The position numbers and the translations under genes were made by a program. This document shows, piece by piece, positions 1-9,876 of a DNA stretch of 64,000 nucleotides. The stretch spans positions 1 to 64,000 of the forward strand of contig NZ_PDHO01000020.1 of NCBI RefSeq assembly GCF_002887815.1, given 5' to 3'. Numbering within the stretch: position 1 is the stretch's first letter; every line of letters begins with the position of its first letter. The DNA comes from Mycobacterium sp. ENV421. GTDB taxonomy: Bacteria; Actinomycetota; Actinomycetes; Mycobacteriales; Mycobacteriaceae. The notes under the pieces were generated by a model, which searched no databases, had not been told where the DNA came from, and saw nothing but the letters and a program-made list of their open reading frames with translations.

Positions 1-1
1 C

Positions 2-157
2 CCCAGGTCAACGAGTCGCGATCAACTCCGCGTCCGAAAAGTGAGCCAAGTCAGGAACCTGATCGAGAACATCCTGCCGACCCGCCCGCGGGCAACGCTG
101 GTGCTGCGCAAGGATGCCGATCACGCGATCAACCGGCTGCGGCTGCGCAAGTTATAG
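2..157 (+). CDS. 3' end of an unidentified gene (truncated by the window edge)
   Basis: An open frame enters from the left edge and stops at a TAG at 155-157. The last 51 residues are basic and Leu/Arg-rich and end in RLRLRKL. An internal GTG at 41 could also start a 38-residue peptide, but the frame is open upstream of it. No family is recognised from this short tail. It reads toward the opposite-strand gene that ends at 320, and nothing convincing lies between them. Confidence 0.35.
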   Translation, partial: PRSTSRDQLRVRKVSQVRNLIENILPTRPRATLVLRKDADHAINRLRLRKL

Positions 158-319
158 GCGAATCAGCCAGGACCTCGGTAGCGGGCGTGTTGGCTCGATG
201 TGAGGAGGAGCTGCGGGCGCGTTCCACCCGGCTGCGGTTCCACAACATGCACGCCGCCGCAGCATACTCGAAGACTTACCCGATCACTCGACTACAGCCA
301 GCCTGCTGGCAGGGTCCAG

Positions 320-742
320 CTATGCCGACGGACCACCGGTGAGCGGATTCAATTTCAGCACTGGCAACGGAAAAGCAGCTTCGGACTCGATGCCGTCGGG
401 ATCTTCGTACAGTCCAATGGTGTAGACACCCGATGAAGGCACCGAGATGGGTAGCCTGTGCGCGAAGACGCGGAATTTAAACGGGCTGCCCGGTTTGTCA
501 GGCCAATTCCACGTCGACTTCAGAGATCCGACCCGCTCTCCACTCGGCGATTTTGCGACGATATAGCGGCACGGCTCGTATTCGCTCCCACCGCTGGTAT
601 AGACGGCGAGAATTACGGAGATGGTGATCTGGGCGGGAAAGTTGCCTACGAAGCAACTGGTCATCGGGAAACCCTCCGCGATGACTCCGCCGGTCTCTTC
701 CAAGCTGGCCTCACGTGCGGCTGCGAATGTGATCACCTGCAT
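320..742 (-). CDS. Hypothetical protein, resembles the DUF6941 family
   Basis: A 140-residue soluble protein of unknown function. The ATG at 742 was chosen because a GAGGGGG ribosome site lies 6 nt upstream; the frame could extend to 823 but without such a site. Residues near 85-130 run RVFAHRLPISVPSSGVYTIGLYEDPDG, broken by no membrane segment, and recall the beta-rich C-terminal half of DUF6941 proteins. That resemblance is from memory and weak. The DNA contains AT-rich stretches unlike the flanking genes, which could mean later acquisition. It stands alone; the next gene on this strand ends 201 nt upstream. Confidence 0.6.
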   Translation of the reverse strand: MQVITFAAAREASLEETGGVIAEGFPMTSCFVGNFPAQITISVILAVYTSGGSEYEPCRYIVAKSPSGERVGSLKSTWNWPDKPGSPFKFRVFAHRLPISVPSSGVYTIGLYEDPDGIESEAAFPLPVLKLNPLTGGPSA

Positions 743-943
743 CGCGCACCCCCTCTTTCCGATATGTCTTCGCTGAAGCTCAGCAGTGTGGTCGCAGGTG
801 CGGTCGCGCCATGCGGTGGTCATCCAAGACTGCGGCGTATCTTATGCGAGGCGGTGACCGAGCTCATTCAAGGGGTGCCAGCGTCGGCCGGGAGTCTATT
901 CACGACTCGGGCACTGCAAATTCGCCTTGCACCGACACGGCCA

Positions 944-1741
944 TCACATGCCGAATCGACGATGTCTGCGGCTGTAGGCGCGCAATGCGCGCAGGAAGTC
1001 CACCCGGCGGAACGCCGGCCAGTGCGCCTCGGTGAACCACATCTCCGAATAGGCGCTCTGCCACAACAGAAAACCGGACAGCCGCTGCTCCCCCGACGTC
1101 CGGATCACCAGGTCGGGATCGGGCTGCCCCGAGGTGTAGAGATTCTCCGAGATGCCGTCGATCGTGACGGACTCGATCAGCTGTTCCGGGCTGGCGCCGT
1201 TGGCCAGCTGCTTGCTCAGCAGCGCACGCACAGCGTCGACGATCTCCTGCCGGCCGCCGTAACCGACGGCGACATTGACGTGGAACGCCGCCGTCGACGC
1301 CAGCGGCGCGGTGCTGTCCACGGCGTCGCGCAGCCGTCGCGCAGGCTCCTCGCCGAGCAGTTCCAAATCGCCGACGGTCCGCACACTCCAGCGGTTGGCC
1401 GGTGCACAGATCTGTTCGACGACGTCGGTGATGATCTCGATCAGCTCCGACAATTCCTGCGGATCGCGCTGCAAATTCTCGGTGGACAACAGGTAGACCG
1501 TGGCCATCTCGATGCCGGATTCGGCGCACCAGCGCAACATTTCGGCGATCTTGGCCGCGCCCATCCGATAGCCGTAGGCGACGTCGTCGTGACCAGCATC
1601 ACGAGCCCAACGCCGGTTGCCGTCGCACAGGACGGCGATGTGGCGGGGTAGCTGGGACTTGGAGCGCGCCAGCTCCTGGCGCAGCCGCATCTCGTAGAGC
1701 CGGTAGGCCGGGTCCTTGAGGCGCGGGGGAATGATCTCCAC
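944..1741 (-). CDS. uppS: Short-chain Z-isoprenyl (Z,E-farnesyl) diphosphate synthase
   Basis: A cis-prenyltransferase of 265 residues matching M. tuberculosis Rv1086, which condenses geranyl diphosphate with one isopentenyl diphosphate to give the C15 Z,E-farnesyl primer for decaprenyl phosphate and cell-wall assembly. The family signature CDGNRRWAR is at residues 39-47, with Asp40 as the catalytic Mg-binding residue. The C-terminal blocks DLVIRTSGEQRLSGF and WQSAYSEMWF are intact. The GTG at 1741 was chosen because it gives the VEIIPPRLK N-terminus of the Rv1086 family; the frame is open further upstream but that part looks random. It is transcribed away from hemolysin III across a 53-nt gap. 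Some annotations use uppS for both this enzyme and the long-chain Rv2361c, so the symbol is approximate. Confidence 0.93.
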   Translation of the reverse strand: MEIIPPRLKDPAYRLYEMRLRQELARSKSQLPRHIAVLCDGNRRWARDAGHDDVAYGYRMGAAKIAEMLRWCAESGIEMATVYLLSTENLQRDPQELSELIEIITDVVEQICAPANRWSVRTVGDLELLGEEPARRLRDAVDSTAPLASTAAFHVNVAVGYGGRQEIVDAVRALLSKQLANGASPEQLIESVTIDGISENLYTSGQPDPDLVIRTSGEQRLSGFLLWQSAYSEMWFTEAHWPAFRRVDFLRALRAYSRRHRRFGM

Positions 1742-1794
1742 GACAATCCAGACTACTGTGAGCGACAGGTAGCCCCTGGCGCAATGGAGGTGAG

Positions 1795-2529
1795 ATGACC
1801 GCAGGAGTCGGCACCACCGATCCCCGCCGATCCGCGTCGTCCGACGCGGAGGACTTCCCCGAGGCCGTCGTCGACGCCGCTGTCGAGTTCTTCGGAAAAC
1901 CACGGCTGCGAGGCTGGATTCACGTCTATGCCGCCGTCATCGCGGCGATTGCCGGTGCTGCCCTGGTGTCGGTGTCGTGGTCGGCGGAATCGACCAGGGC
2001 CGGCATCTCGACGCTGATCTACACGCTGACGATCGTGGCGATGTTCACCGTCAGCGGCACGTATCACCGGGTGAACTGGACGTCGCCGAGCGCACGCAAG
2101 TGGATGAAGCGGCTCGACCACTCGATGATCTTCATCTTCATCGCCGGCAGCTACACGCCGTTCGCGATGTTGGCGCTGCCCGAGAAGAGCGGCGCGATCC
2201 TGCTGACCATCGTGTGGAGCGGCGCGCTGGCCGGTGTGCTCCTGAAGTGCTTCTGGCCGTCGGCACCGCGGTGGGTGGGCGTACCGCTCTATCTGCTGCT
2301 GGGCTGGGTGGCGGTGTGGTTCATCGTCCCGATCATGAACGGCGCCGGGATCGCCGCCATGGTGCTGCTGGTCGTCGGCGGGTTGTTGTACAGCGTGGGC
2401 GGGGTGCTCTACGGATTGAAGTGGCCCAACCCGTGGCCGACCACGTTCGGCCACCACGAGTTCTTCCACGCCTGCACCGCGGTAGCGGCGATCTGCCACT
2501 ACATCGCGATGTGGTTCGCGGTCTTCTAG
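1795..2529 (+). CDS. Hemolysin III / PAQR-family membrane protein (Rv1085c-like)
   Basis: A 244-residue polytopic membrane protein with seven predicted hydrophobic segments. It belongs to the hemolysin III branch of the progestin-and-adipoQ receptor superfamily, whose members carry a metal site and are suspected lipid hydrolases. The hallmark residues are present: SGTYHR near residue 89, DHSMIFIFIAGSYTP near 109-123 and GHHEFFHACT near 221-230, which supply the conserved Ser, Asp and His. An AGGTGA ribosome site lies just before the ATG. It is divergent from the Z-FPP synthase and convergent with the small isomerase-like gene at 2567. True hemolytic activity is not implied by the name. Confidence 0.88.
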   Translation: MTAGVGTTDPRRSASSDAEDFPEAVVDAAVEFFGKPRLRGWIHVYAAVIAAIAGAALVSVSWSAESTRAGISTLIYTLTIVAMFTVSGTYHRVNWTSPSARKWMKRLDHSMIFIFIAGSYTPFAMLALPEKSGAILLTIVWSGALAGVLLKCFWPSAPRWVGVPLYLLLGWVAVWFIVPIMNGAGIAAMVLLVVGGLLYSVGGVLYGLKWPNPWPTTFGHHEFFHACTAVAAICHYIAMWFAVF

Positions 2530-2566
2530 CGCCCGGCGGGCAGGAGCGAAGCGACCCGGGGATTGG

Positions 2567-2932
2567 CTAGAGCTGGGTGACGTTCTCCGGGCCCCAGTAG
2601 GCCTTCATCGACGTGATCTCGCCGTCGCCGTTGAACGCCATCACCTCGATGACCTCGATCCGCATAGCGCCCGCGACCGTGAGGGCGAACATGAATGCCG
2701 CCTCGGTACCACCGGCGCGGAACGACAGCAGCTCCGATTTCACCTCGGCGCCTTCGACGTTCTTGTAAAAGCCCTCGATCGCCTGCCGGCCGATGTGGAC
2801 TTCGCCGCAGCCGACCGGATCCTCCAGCGTGGCGTCCTCGGCGTACAGCGCCGCGACGTCGGCCGCTTTGCCCGCGGCGACGGTGCTCAGGTAACGGTTG
2901 ACCAGGGCTTCGAGATCGAGGGCATCGCTCAT
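2567..2932 (-). CDS. Ketosteroid isomerase-like protein (SnoaL/NTF2 fold)
   Basis: A 121-residue single-domain NTF2-fold protein. Its sequence follows the bacterial delta5-3-ketosteroid isomerases closely, including position: Tyr14 in NRYLSTVAAG and Asp38 in LEDPVG fall at the numbers of the oxyanion-hole Tyr and catalytic base of Comamonas testosteroni KSI. The second oxyanion residue, normally Asp near 99, appears as Glu96 in VIEVM. This suggests a real isomerase or a close relative, in keeping with steroid use by the genus, but the substrate is inferred. It starts 11 nt after the thioredoxin-domain gene stops, so it is probably the last gene of the mca operon. Confidence 0.82.
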   Translation of the reverse strand: MSDALDLEALVNRYLSTVAAGKAADVAALYAEDATLEDPVGCGEVHIGRQAIEGFYKNVEGAEVKSELLSFRAGGTEAAFMFALTVAGAMRIEVIEVMAFNGDGEITSMKAYWGPENVTQL

Positions 2933-2943
2933 GGCCGCAAACG

Positions 2944-4924
<1,981 letters not shown>

Positions 4925-4941
<17 letters not shown>

Positions 4942-5206
4942 GCGGGGGTGTCTTGGTCTCGCGCTCGGTGCCTGCGGAGTCGTCGGTTGTCGTCGCGCCG
5001 ATGGCTTCGCCGTCGACCGGCTGCTCATCGAAACTCTGGGGCAGCTTCTTGAGGTGCCGGTTCATCGACCAGACCAGGACGAAGACGCAGATCAGCAGGA
5101 TGACGACGATCAGCAGGCCGAACGGGCTGGCCTTGCCGAAATCCGGCCCGGTGTTCTTGGGCGGATCAGCCAGCACCATCACGGCCGTGGTGAACAGGTC
5201 TCTCAC
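4925..5206 (-). CDS. Small single-span membrane protein (Rv1083-like)
   Basis: A 93-residue protein with one strong membrane helix (SPFGLLIVVILLICVFVLVWSM, about residues 27-48), a short N-terminal part and an acidic, Thr-rich cytosolic tail. The start is GTG at 5206, which overlaps the mca stop in a GTGA arrangement, and the 3' end overlaps the following thioredoxin-domain gene by 17 nt. The tight mca - membrane protein - thioredoxin-domain order matches Rv1082-Rv1083-Rv1084. Function is unknown; the context suggests a link to mycothiol or envelope thiol handling, but that is inference only. Confidence 0.8.
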
Positions 5207-6075
5207 TCGAAGATCTCGATTCCGGTGAACAGGTCGTCTTCAGGCAATGTGGCGGGCACCCGCGAACGAGCCAGTTCGAACTCCTCGGTGGGCCACAACC
5301 GCTGCTGCCACTCTATGGGCGTCGCGAAAAAGAATCCGTCGGGGTCGATCTGGGTCGCGTGCGCCTTGAGGGCCTCGTCGCGCTGGTTGAAATACTCCGA
5401 GCACAGCACCCGGGTGGTCACCCGCCCGGCGAAGATGTCGATCTCGGGATCCCACTTCGCCAGCCAGCTGGCGAACGGGCCTTCCTGGCCGTGCTTGGCG
5501 AACTCGTCCTGCAGCAGCTGCAGGCGCGCCCGCAGGAAGCCGTGGTTGTAGTAGAGCTTGCTGACCGCCCAGGGTTCCCCGGCATCGGGATACAGCCGGT
5601 AGTCGGCCGCGGCTTCGTAGGCGGCCACCGAAACCTGGTGGCAGCGAATGTGATCCGGATGCGGATAGCCACCGTTCTCGTCGTAGGTGGTCATCACGTG
5701 CGGACGGAACTCACGGATCAGCTTCACCAATTCACCGACCGGCTGTTCCAGCGGCACCAACGCGAAGCAGCCGTCGGGCAGCGGCGGCAGTGGATCACCC
5801 TCCGGCAGCCCGGAGTCCTCGAACCCCAGCCAGTGGTGTTCGACCCCGAGGATCTCGGCGGCGCGGGCCATCTCGTCACGCCGGATGTCGGCGATGCGGT
5901 CGCGCACCTCGGGTAGGTCCATCGCCGGGTTCAGAATGTCGCCACGTTCGCCGCCGGTCAGAGTCACCACCATGACCCGGTGGCCTTCGGCGGCGTACCG
6001 GGCAACGGTTGCCGCGCCCTTACTGGACTCGTCGTCCGGATGGGCGTGCACAGCCATCAGCCGCAGTTCGGTCAC
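5203..6075 (-). CDS. mca: Mycothiol S-conjugate amidase
   Basis: A zinc amidase of the LmbE/PIG-L family, 290 residues. It cleaves mycothiol S-conjugates of electrophiles and drugs to a mercapturic acid, which is exported, and GlcN-Ins, which is recycled. The motif AVHAHPDDESSKG is at residues 8-20 and TYDENGGYPHPDHIRCHQ at about 130-147; His12, Asp15 and His142 are the expected zinc ligands. The length and the DENGG block fit Mca rather than the shorter MshB. The GTG at 6075 gives the N-terminus VTELRLMAVHAHPDD as in Rv1082. It heads a probable operon with the two genes after it and is divergent from the DUF4307 gene. Confidence 0.95.
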   Translation of the reverse strand: MTELRLMAVHAHPDDESSKGAATVARYAAEGHRVMVVTLTGGERGDILNPAMDLPEVRDRIADIRRDEMARAAEILGVEHHWLGFEDSGLPEGDPLPPLPDGCFALVPLEQPVGELVKLIREFRPHVMTTYDENGGYPHPDHIRCHQVSVAAYEAAADYRLYPDAGEPWAVSKLYYNHGFLRARLQLLQDEFAKHGQEGPFASWLAKWDPEIDIFAGRVTTRVLCSEYFNQRDEALKAHATQIDPDGFFFATPIEWQQRLWPTEEFELARSRVPATLPEDDLFTGIEIFE

Positions 6076-6225
6076 GTCTCCCCTGTACTCACTGTCTCGT
6101 CTTGGGCTTTCCCTGGGCCTTACGTGCTGATGTAACAGCGACAGCACGCCCTATAGTCCAATAGTTCCACTCGGGCGTGGATACCCGTAATCGAAGCCCG
6201 CTGACGAGAGACTCGCCGCACACTC

Positions 6226-6660
6226 ATGACCGACAGCCCGCCGCCGCTCCTGCAGGAGCGTTACGGACGTACCCGCCTGCCGGCGACCACCCGGCGCCGG
6301 GTGGCGTTCGCGCTGGGTGTGCTGGTGTTGGCGGCCGGTCTGGTGCTCGCTCTGATCGCTTACCAGCGCTTCGAGGGCAACGATGTCGAGGGCTCGATCG
6401 CGGCGTATCAAGTCACCGATGACCACACCGTCTCGGTGACGATCAGCGTGACCCGAAAGGACCCGTCCCGGCCCGTGCATTGCATTGTCCGAGTTCGTTC
6501 TCATGACGGCGATGAGACCGGCAGGCGCGAAATTCTGGTGCCTCCGTCGCAGGCGCCAACGGTGCAGGTCACTACATTTGTGAAGTCATACAAACGACCA
6601 TTCGTCGGCGATATTTACGGCTGCGGAACTGACGTTCCCGGATACCTCGTCGCGCCCTGA
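6226..6660 (+). CDS. DUF4307 membrane protein (Rv1081c-like)
   Basis: A 144-residue membrane-anchored protein with a short cytosolic N-terminus rich in Pro and Arg, one transmembrane helix at about residues 24-46 (RRVAFALGVLVLAAGLVLALIA) and an extracytoplasmic beta-rich domain. The family is DUF4307, conserved next to mca and greA in mycobacteria. Two Cys in the outer domain (VHCIVRVRS and DIYGCGTD) could form a disulfide. Function is unknown. It is transcribed away from mca and is followed by 231 nt of leader before greA. Confidence 0.82.
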   Translation: MTDSPPPLLQERYGRTRLPATTRRRVAFALGVLVLAAGLVLALIAYQRFEGNDVEGSIAAYQVTDDHTVSVTISVTRKDPSRPVHCIVRVRSHDGDETGRREILVPPSQAPTVQVTTFVKSYKRPFVGDIYGCGTDVPGYLVAP

Positions 6661-6734
6661 CCGGCGACGGAACGACCAACAGCGAACTGCGAAAGCATGA
6701 AGGCTGCCTGTCCTCGCGGTGGTAGACTTGTGCG

Positions 6735-6763
6735 ATACACGGTTCCTGCTGGGAGCCGTGTAT
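6735..6763 (+). promoter_or_regulatory. Strong hairpin in the greA leader
   Basis: A 12-bp stem (ATACACGGTTCC with GGAGCCGTGTAT, one G-U pair) closes a 5-nt loop TGCTG. It lies 128 nt upstream of the greA ATG and just after a -10-like TAGACT at 6723-6728. A transcript from that promoter would begin at or just before the hairpin, so it may stabilise the mRNA 5' end. No T-tract follows, so a plain terminator for the DUF4307 gene is less likely but not excluded. Confidence 0.5.
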
Positions 6764-6891
6764 TGCTTCATTAGCGCGTTTGATCGCAGCTCTTCGATGG
6801 CAATACACGCGGAACCATCCGCATGTTCCCGGCAGCGACGACAGACTGCAACGCGAACATCGCGTAACCAACGAATGAGGAGCGCAGCGAG

Positions 6892-7386
6892 ATGACCGAT
6901 ACCCAGGTGACCTGGCTGACCCAGGAGTCGTACGACCGCCTCAAGACCGAGCTGGATCAGTTGATCGCCAACCGTCCGGTCATCGCTGCCGAGATCAACG
7001 ACCGTCGCGAAGAGGGCGACCTGCGCGAGAACGGCGGCTACCACGCCGCGCGCGAAGAGCAGGGCCAGCAGGAGGCCCGCATCCGCCAGCTGCAGGAGCT
7101 GCTGAACACCGCCAAGGTGGGCGAGGCGCCCAAGCAGTCCGGCGTGGCGCTCCCCGGCTCGGTGGTCAAGGTCTACTACGACGGCGACGAGTCAGATACC
7201 GAGACCTTCCTGATCGCCACCCGCCAGGAGGGCATCGACCACGACAAGCTCGAGGTCTACTCGCCGAACTCCCCGCTGGGCGGCGCGCTGCTCAACGCCA
7301 AGGTCGGCGACACCCGCGAATACGCGGTGCCGAGCGGCAAGACCGTGAAGGTCACGCTGGTCAGCGCCGAGCCGTACCACTCGTAG
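6892..7386 (+). CDS. greA: Transcription elongation factor GreA
   Basis: A 164-residue Gre factor that enters the RNA polymerase secondary channel and stimulates cleavage of backtracked RNA. The N-terminal coiled coil (residues 10-80) has the tip DLRENGGYHAAREEQ; Asp43 and Glu46 are the acidic residues known to be essential in mycobacterial Gre. The C-terminal FKBP-like domain (about 85-164) contains SPLGGALLNAKVGD and ends EPYHS. The ATG follows a GAGCGCAGCGAG leader with a ribosome site. It matches Rv1080c in order and length. A long leader with a hairpin precedes it, and the GPP34 gene follows after 12 nt. Confidence 0.96.
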   Translation: MTDTQVTWLTQESYDRLKTELDQLIANRPVIAAEINDRREEGDLRENGGYHAAREEQGQQEARIRQLQELLNTAKVGEAPKQSGVALPGSVVKVYYDGDESDTETFLIATRQEGIDHDKLEVYSPNSPLGGALLNAKVGDTREYAVPSGKTVKVTLVSAEPYHS

Positions 7387-7398
7387 CCTTTCCCGCGC

Positions 7399-8058
7399 GT
7401 GGCGCGCATCGCCGAAGACCTTCTTCTGCTGCTGCTCGACAATGCCGCGGCGCAGCCCGCCGTCGAGCAGTCCCAGCTGCAGAGGCTGCTGGCCGCCGCC
7501 GTGCTGCTGGACCTGGCCTACGACTGCCGGATCCGGCCTGCGATACCAGGTGAACCCGTGCCGCCCGATCGACTTGTCGTGTTGATGGGGCCGCCACCGC
7601 TGGATCCTGTTGCGCGGCCGGCGCTGGCACTGCTGCAGGAAGCACCGATCACCGCCGGCGCGGCGATCGCCAGGCTGCGCAAGCAGATCGAGGACCGCGT
7701 GATCGATCAGCTGCTGCGCACCGGCCAGATTCATCAGATTGCGTTGTCGCAGAATCGGTTTCGCAGAAATACCTATGCCTGGCCGCTGGCCGGCCGGGCG
7801 CGGGTGGATCGGGCCCGGTCCGCTCTGCTGTCCACCCTGTTCGACGGCAAGCGCCCTGACCCGGCAACGGCGACGATCATCTCGCTGCTGCATACCGTCG
7901 GCGCACTGGGCGCGGTTCTGAGCCTCAACGACCGTGGCTGGCACTGGGTCTGCGATCGAGCCAGCGAGATCGCCAGCGGCACATGGGTTGACGACGCCAA
8001 CTTGGCGGAAGTCAATCTGGCGGTGACCACCGCCACGGTGCGGTCGGCGCTAGTTTAG
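7399..8058 (+). CDS. GPP34 (GOLPH3/Vps74-like) family phosphoprotein
   Basis: A 219-residue all-helical protein of the GPP34 family. The start is typical: MARIAEDLLLLLLDNAAAQPAVEQSQLQRLLAAAVLLDLA. In eukaryotes the fold binds phosphatidylinositol-4-phosphate on Golgi membranes; in actinobacteria the role is unknown, though membrane-lipid or phosphoinositide binding is a reasonable guess because mycobacteria make inositol lipids. The GTG at 7399, 12 nt after greA stops, gives the conserved N-terminus but has only a weak ribosome site, so coupling to greA translation is likely. Its 3' end overlaps the convergent metB by 9 nt. Confidence 0.83.
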   Translation: MARIAEDLLLLLLDNAAAQPAVEQSQLQRLLAAAVLLDLAYDCRIRPAIPGEPVPPDRLVVLMGPPPLDPVARPALALLQEAPITAGAAIARLRKQIEDRVIDQLLRTGQIHQIALSQNRFRRNTYAWPLAGRARVDRARSALLSTLFDGKRPDPATATIISLLHTVGALGAVLSLNDRGWHWVCDRASEIASGTWVDDANLAEVNLAVTTATVRSALV

Positions 8059-9225
8059 GGCTTGCTCGAGGTCGCCGAGCAGATCTGCCGGGTCTTCGAT
8101 TCCGACCGAGAGGCGAACCAGGTCGTCGGGTACCTCGAGTTGCGATCCGGCGGTCGACGCGTGCGTCATGGCACCGGGGTGTTCGATCAGTGACTCGACC
8201 CCGCCCAGCGACTCGGCGAGAATGAAAACCTCGGTGCGCGAACATAACCGGCGTGCGGCTTCGATGCCGTCGCGCATCCGAACCGACACCATGCCACCGA
8301 ATCCGCTCATCTGCCGTGCCGCCACCTCGTGGCCGGGATGCGAGGGCAGGCCCGGATAGAGCACCTGACTCACTGCATCGTGTTCAGCCAGGAATTCGGC
8401 CACCTTGGCGGCATTCGCGCTGTGCCGCTGCATCCGCAGCTCCAGGGTCTTCAGACCGCGCATCGTCAGATACGCGTCGAACGGGCCGGGTACCGCGCCC
8501 GCGCCGTTCTGCAGGAACGCGAACTTGGTGTCCAGTTCCTCGTCATTGGTGACCAGCGCGCCACCGACCACGTCGGAGTGCCCGCCGATATACTTCGTCG
8601 TCGAATGCAGCACGATGTCGGCACCGAGATTGAGCGGCTGCTGCAGCGCCGGTGAGGCGAACGTGTTGTCCACCAGCACCTTCTGCCCGCCGACCGCAGC
8701 GATCTGGGCGATCGCGGCAACGTCGGCGATCGACAGCAGCGGATTGGTGGGCGTCTCAACCCAGATCAGCTTGGTGGTGGCGGTGATCGCCGCGCGTACC
8801 GCGTCGAGGTCGGACAGCGCCACCGGCGTGTGCTGAACCCCCCACTGGGTGAACACCTTGTCGATCAGCCGGAAGGTGCCGCCGTAGGCGTCGTCGGGGA
8901 TGACCACGTGATCGCCGGGACGCAGCACCGCCCGCAATGCGCAGTCGGTGGCGGCCATGCCCGAACTGAACGCGCGCCCGAAGGTGCCGTCCTCCACCGC
9001 GGCGAGCACTGCCTCCAGCGCGGCGCGCGTCGGGTTTCCCGTGCGGGCGTACTCGAAGCCACCGCGCAGGCCGCCGACGCCATCCTGCGCGAAGGTGCTG
9101 CTGGCATAGATCGGCGCGTTGACCGCACCGGTCGCGGGATCGGGACGGTATCCGGCATGGATGGCCCTGGTCGCGAACCCCTGTGCCCGGTGCCGGTCGG
9201 CTGCGCTGCGCTGCTCACTCATCAC
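8050..9225 (-). CDS. metB: Cystathionine gamma-synthase
   Basis: A PLP enzyme of the Cys/Met metabolism family, 391 residues. It makes cystathionine from an activated homoserine and cysteine, and such enzymes can also act as gamma-lyases. The PLP lysine is Lys211 in HSTTKYIGGHSD; the substrate-binding block EYARTGNPTR (58-67) and FSSGMAATDCAL (86-97) are intact. M. tuberculosis Rv1079 occupies the same slot. Two adjacent Met codons leave a one-residue doubt at the start. Together with cbs (10686-12080) it completes trans-sulfuration. It is the last gene of the lipU-cbs-pra-metB run and overlaps the GPP34 gene tail to tail. Confidence 0.93.
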   Translation of the reverse strand: MMSEQRSAADRHRAQGFATRAIHAGYRPDPATGAVNAPIYASSTFAQDGVGGLRGGFEYARTGNPTRAALEAVLAAVEDGTFGRAFSSGMAATDCALRAVLRPGDHVVIPDDAYGGTFRLIDKVFTQWGVQHTPVALSDLDAVRAAITATTKLIWVETPTNPLLSIADVAAIAQIAAVGGQKVLVDNTFASPALQQPLNLGADIVLHSTTKYIGGHSDVVGGALVTNDEELDTKFAFLQNGAGAVPGPFDAYLTMRGLKTLELRMQRHSANAAKVAEFLAEHDAVSQVLYPGLPSHPGHEVAARQMSGFGGMVSVRMRDGIEAARRLCSRTEVFILAESLGGVESLIEHPGAMTHASTAGSQLEVPDDLVRLSVGIEDPADLLGDLEQALN

Positions 9226-9249
9226 GAGCGAGCCTATCGGCTCACATGC

Positions 9250-9863
9250 TCAGAGCGGCACACACACCGTCGTCATGATTTTGTCGGCGAGCGTCTGCCG
9301 CTTGGCGTCCCACAACGGGAACAGGTAGCCGATGTAGCAGATGATCGCGTCGACGAAGTGGGCGATCTGGCGCACGATCGACAGGCCGAAACCGATCGGC
9401 TGCCCGGTCTTTTCGCTGATCACCTTGAACTTCAGCACCGACTTGCCGATGCTCGACCCGGTGGTGCCCTGGCGGTAGCCGTAATTCCAGACCCAGAACG
9501 CCAAGCTCGCGAGCCCGAACACGAACGACAGGATCAGGCCCAGCGTGGACGGCTGCGAGGTGCAGTACACGCCGTAGCTGTTGTCGACGCTGCTCGAGGT
9601 GCAGTTGTTCTCGCCGGTGGCGAACGACAACCCCTGCCCGACTCCGGACAGGTCGCGATCGGGAGGGTGTCGATGATGAAGGCGCCGACCCGTTTGATCC
9701 ACGGGGTGTATGCCTCCTTCGACAGCACGCCGGCACCGGGCGGGGGCGGCGGCGGATAGTTCCCCGGCGGAGGGGGCGGGTAATTCCCCGGCGGAGGGGG
9801 CGGCGGATAGTTCCCCGGCGGAGGGGGCGGGTAGTTACCGGGCGGAGGGGGCGGTTGCGTCAT
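9250..9863 (-). pseudogene. Second pra-like RDD-domain gene, interrupted by a frameshift
   Basis: The N-terminal half (from the ATG at 9863: four PPPPP(P)GNY repeats, then SKEAYTPWIKRVGAFIIDTLPI) and the C-terminal half (LSGVGQGLSFATGENNC to KIMTTVCVPL) lie in different frames. The break is at about 9649-9661. One added base, for example a third C in ACCTG, restores a 204-residue protein that aligns with the neighbouring pra without gaps across the break. The C-terminal half keeps the RDD domain (YRQGTTGSSIGKSVLKFKVI). It is either a real inactivating deletion in a duplicate or a sequencing error. It lies 13 nt after pra and 24 nt before metB. Confidence 0.8.
9740..9860 (-). repeat. Tandem Pro-codon repeats encoding PPPPP(P)GNY
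   Basis: G-runs of five (GGCGGAGGGGGCGG) recur about every 18-24 nt here and encode four to five copies of PPPPP(P)GNY at the N-terminus of the damaged RDD protein. The units differ by single bases and by one or two Pro codons, as expected from slippage. The neighbouring pra at 10390-10545 has a looser version. Confidence 0.75.
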
Positions 9864-9876
9864 CGGAAGTCCTTGT

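Noticed and set aside
6735..6763. greA leader hairpin as the terminator of the DUF4307 gene
   Set aside because: There is no T-tract after it and a promoter-like TAGACT lies just upstream, so the leader reading is preferred, though not proven.
9740..9860. Regularly spaced G-rich repeats that look like a small repeat array
   Set aside because: The units have no spacers, encode PPPPPGNY in frame and lie inside an RDD gene, so this is not a CRISPR array.
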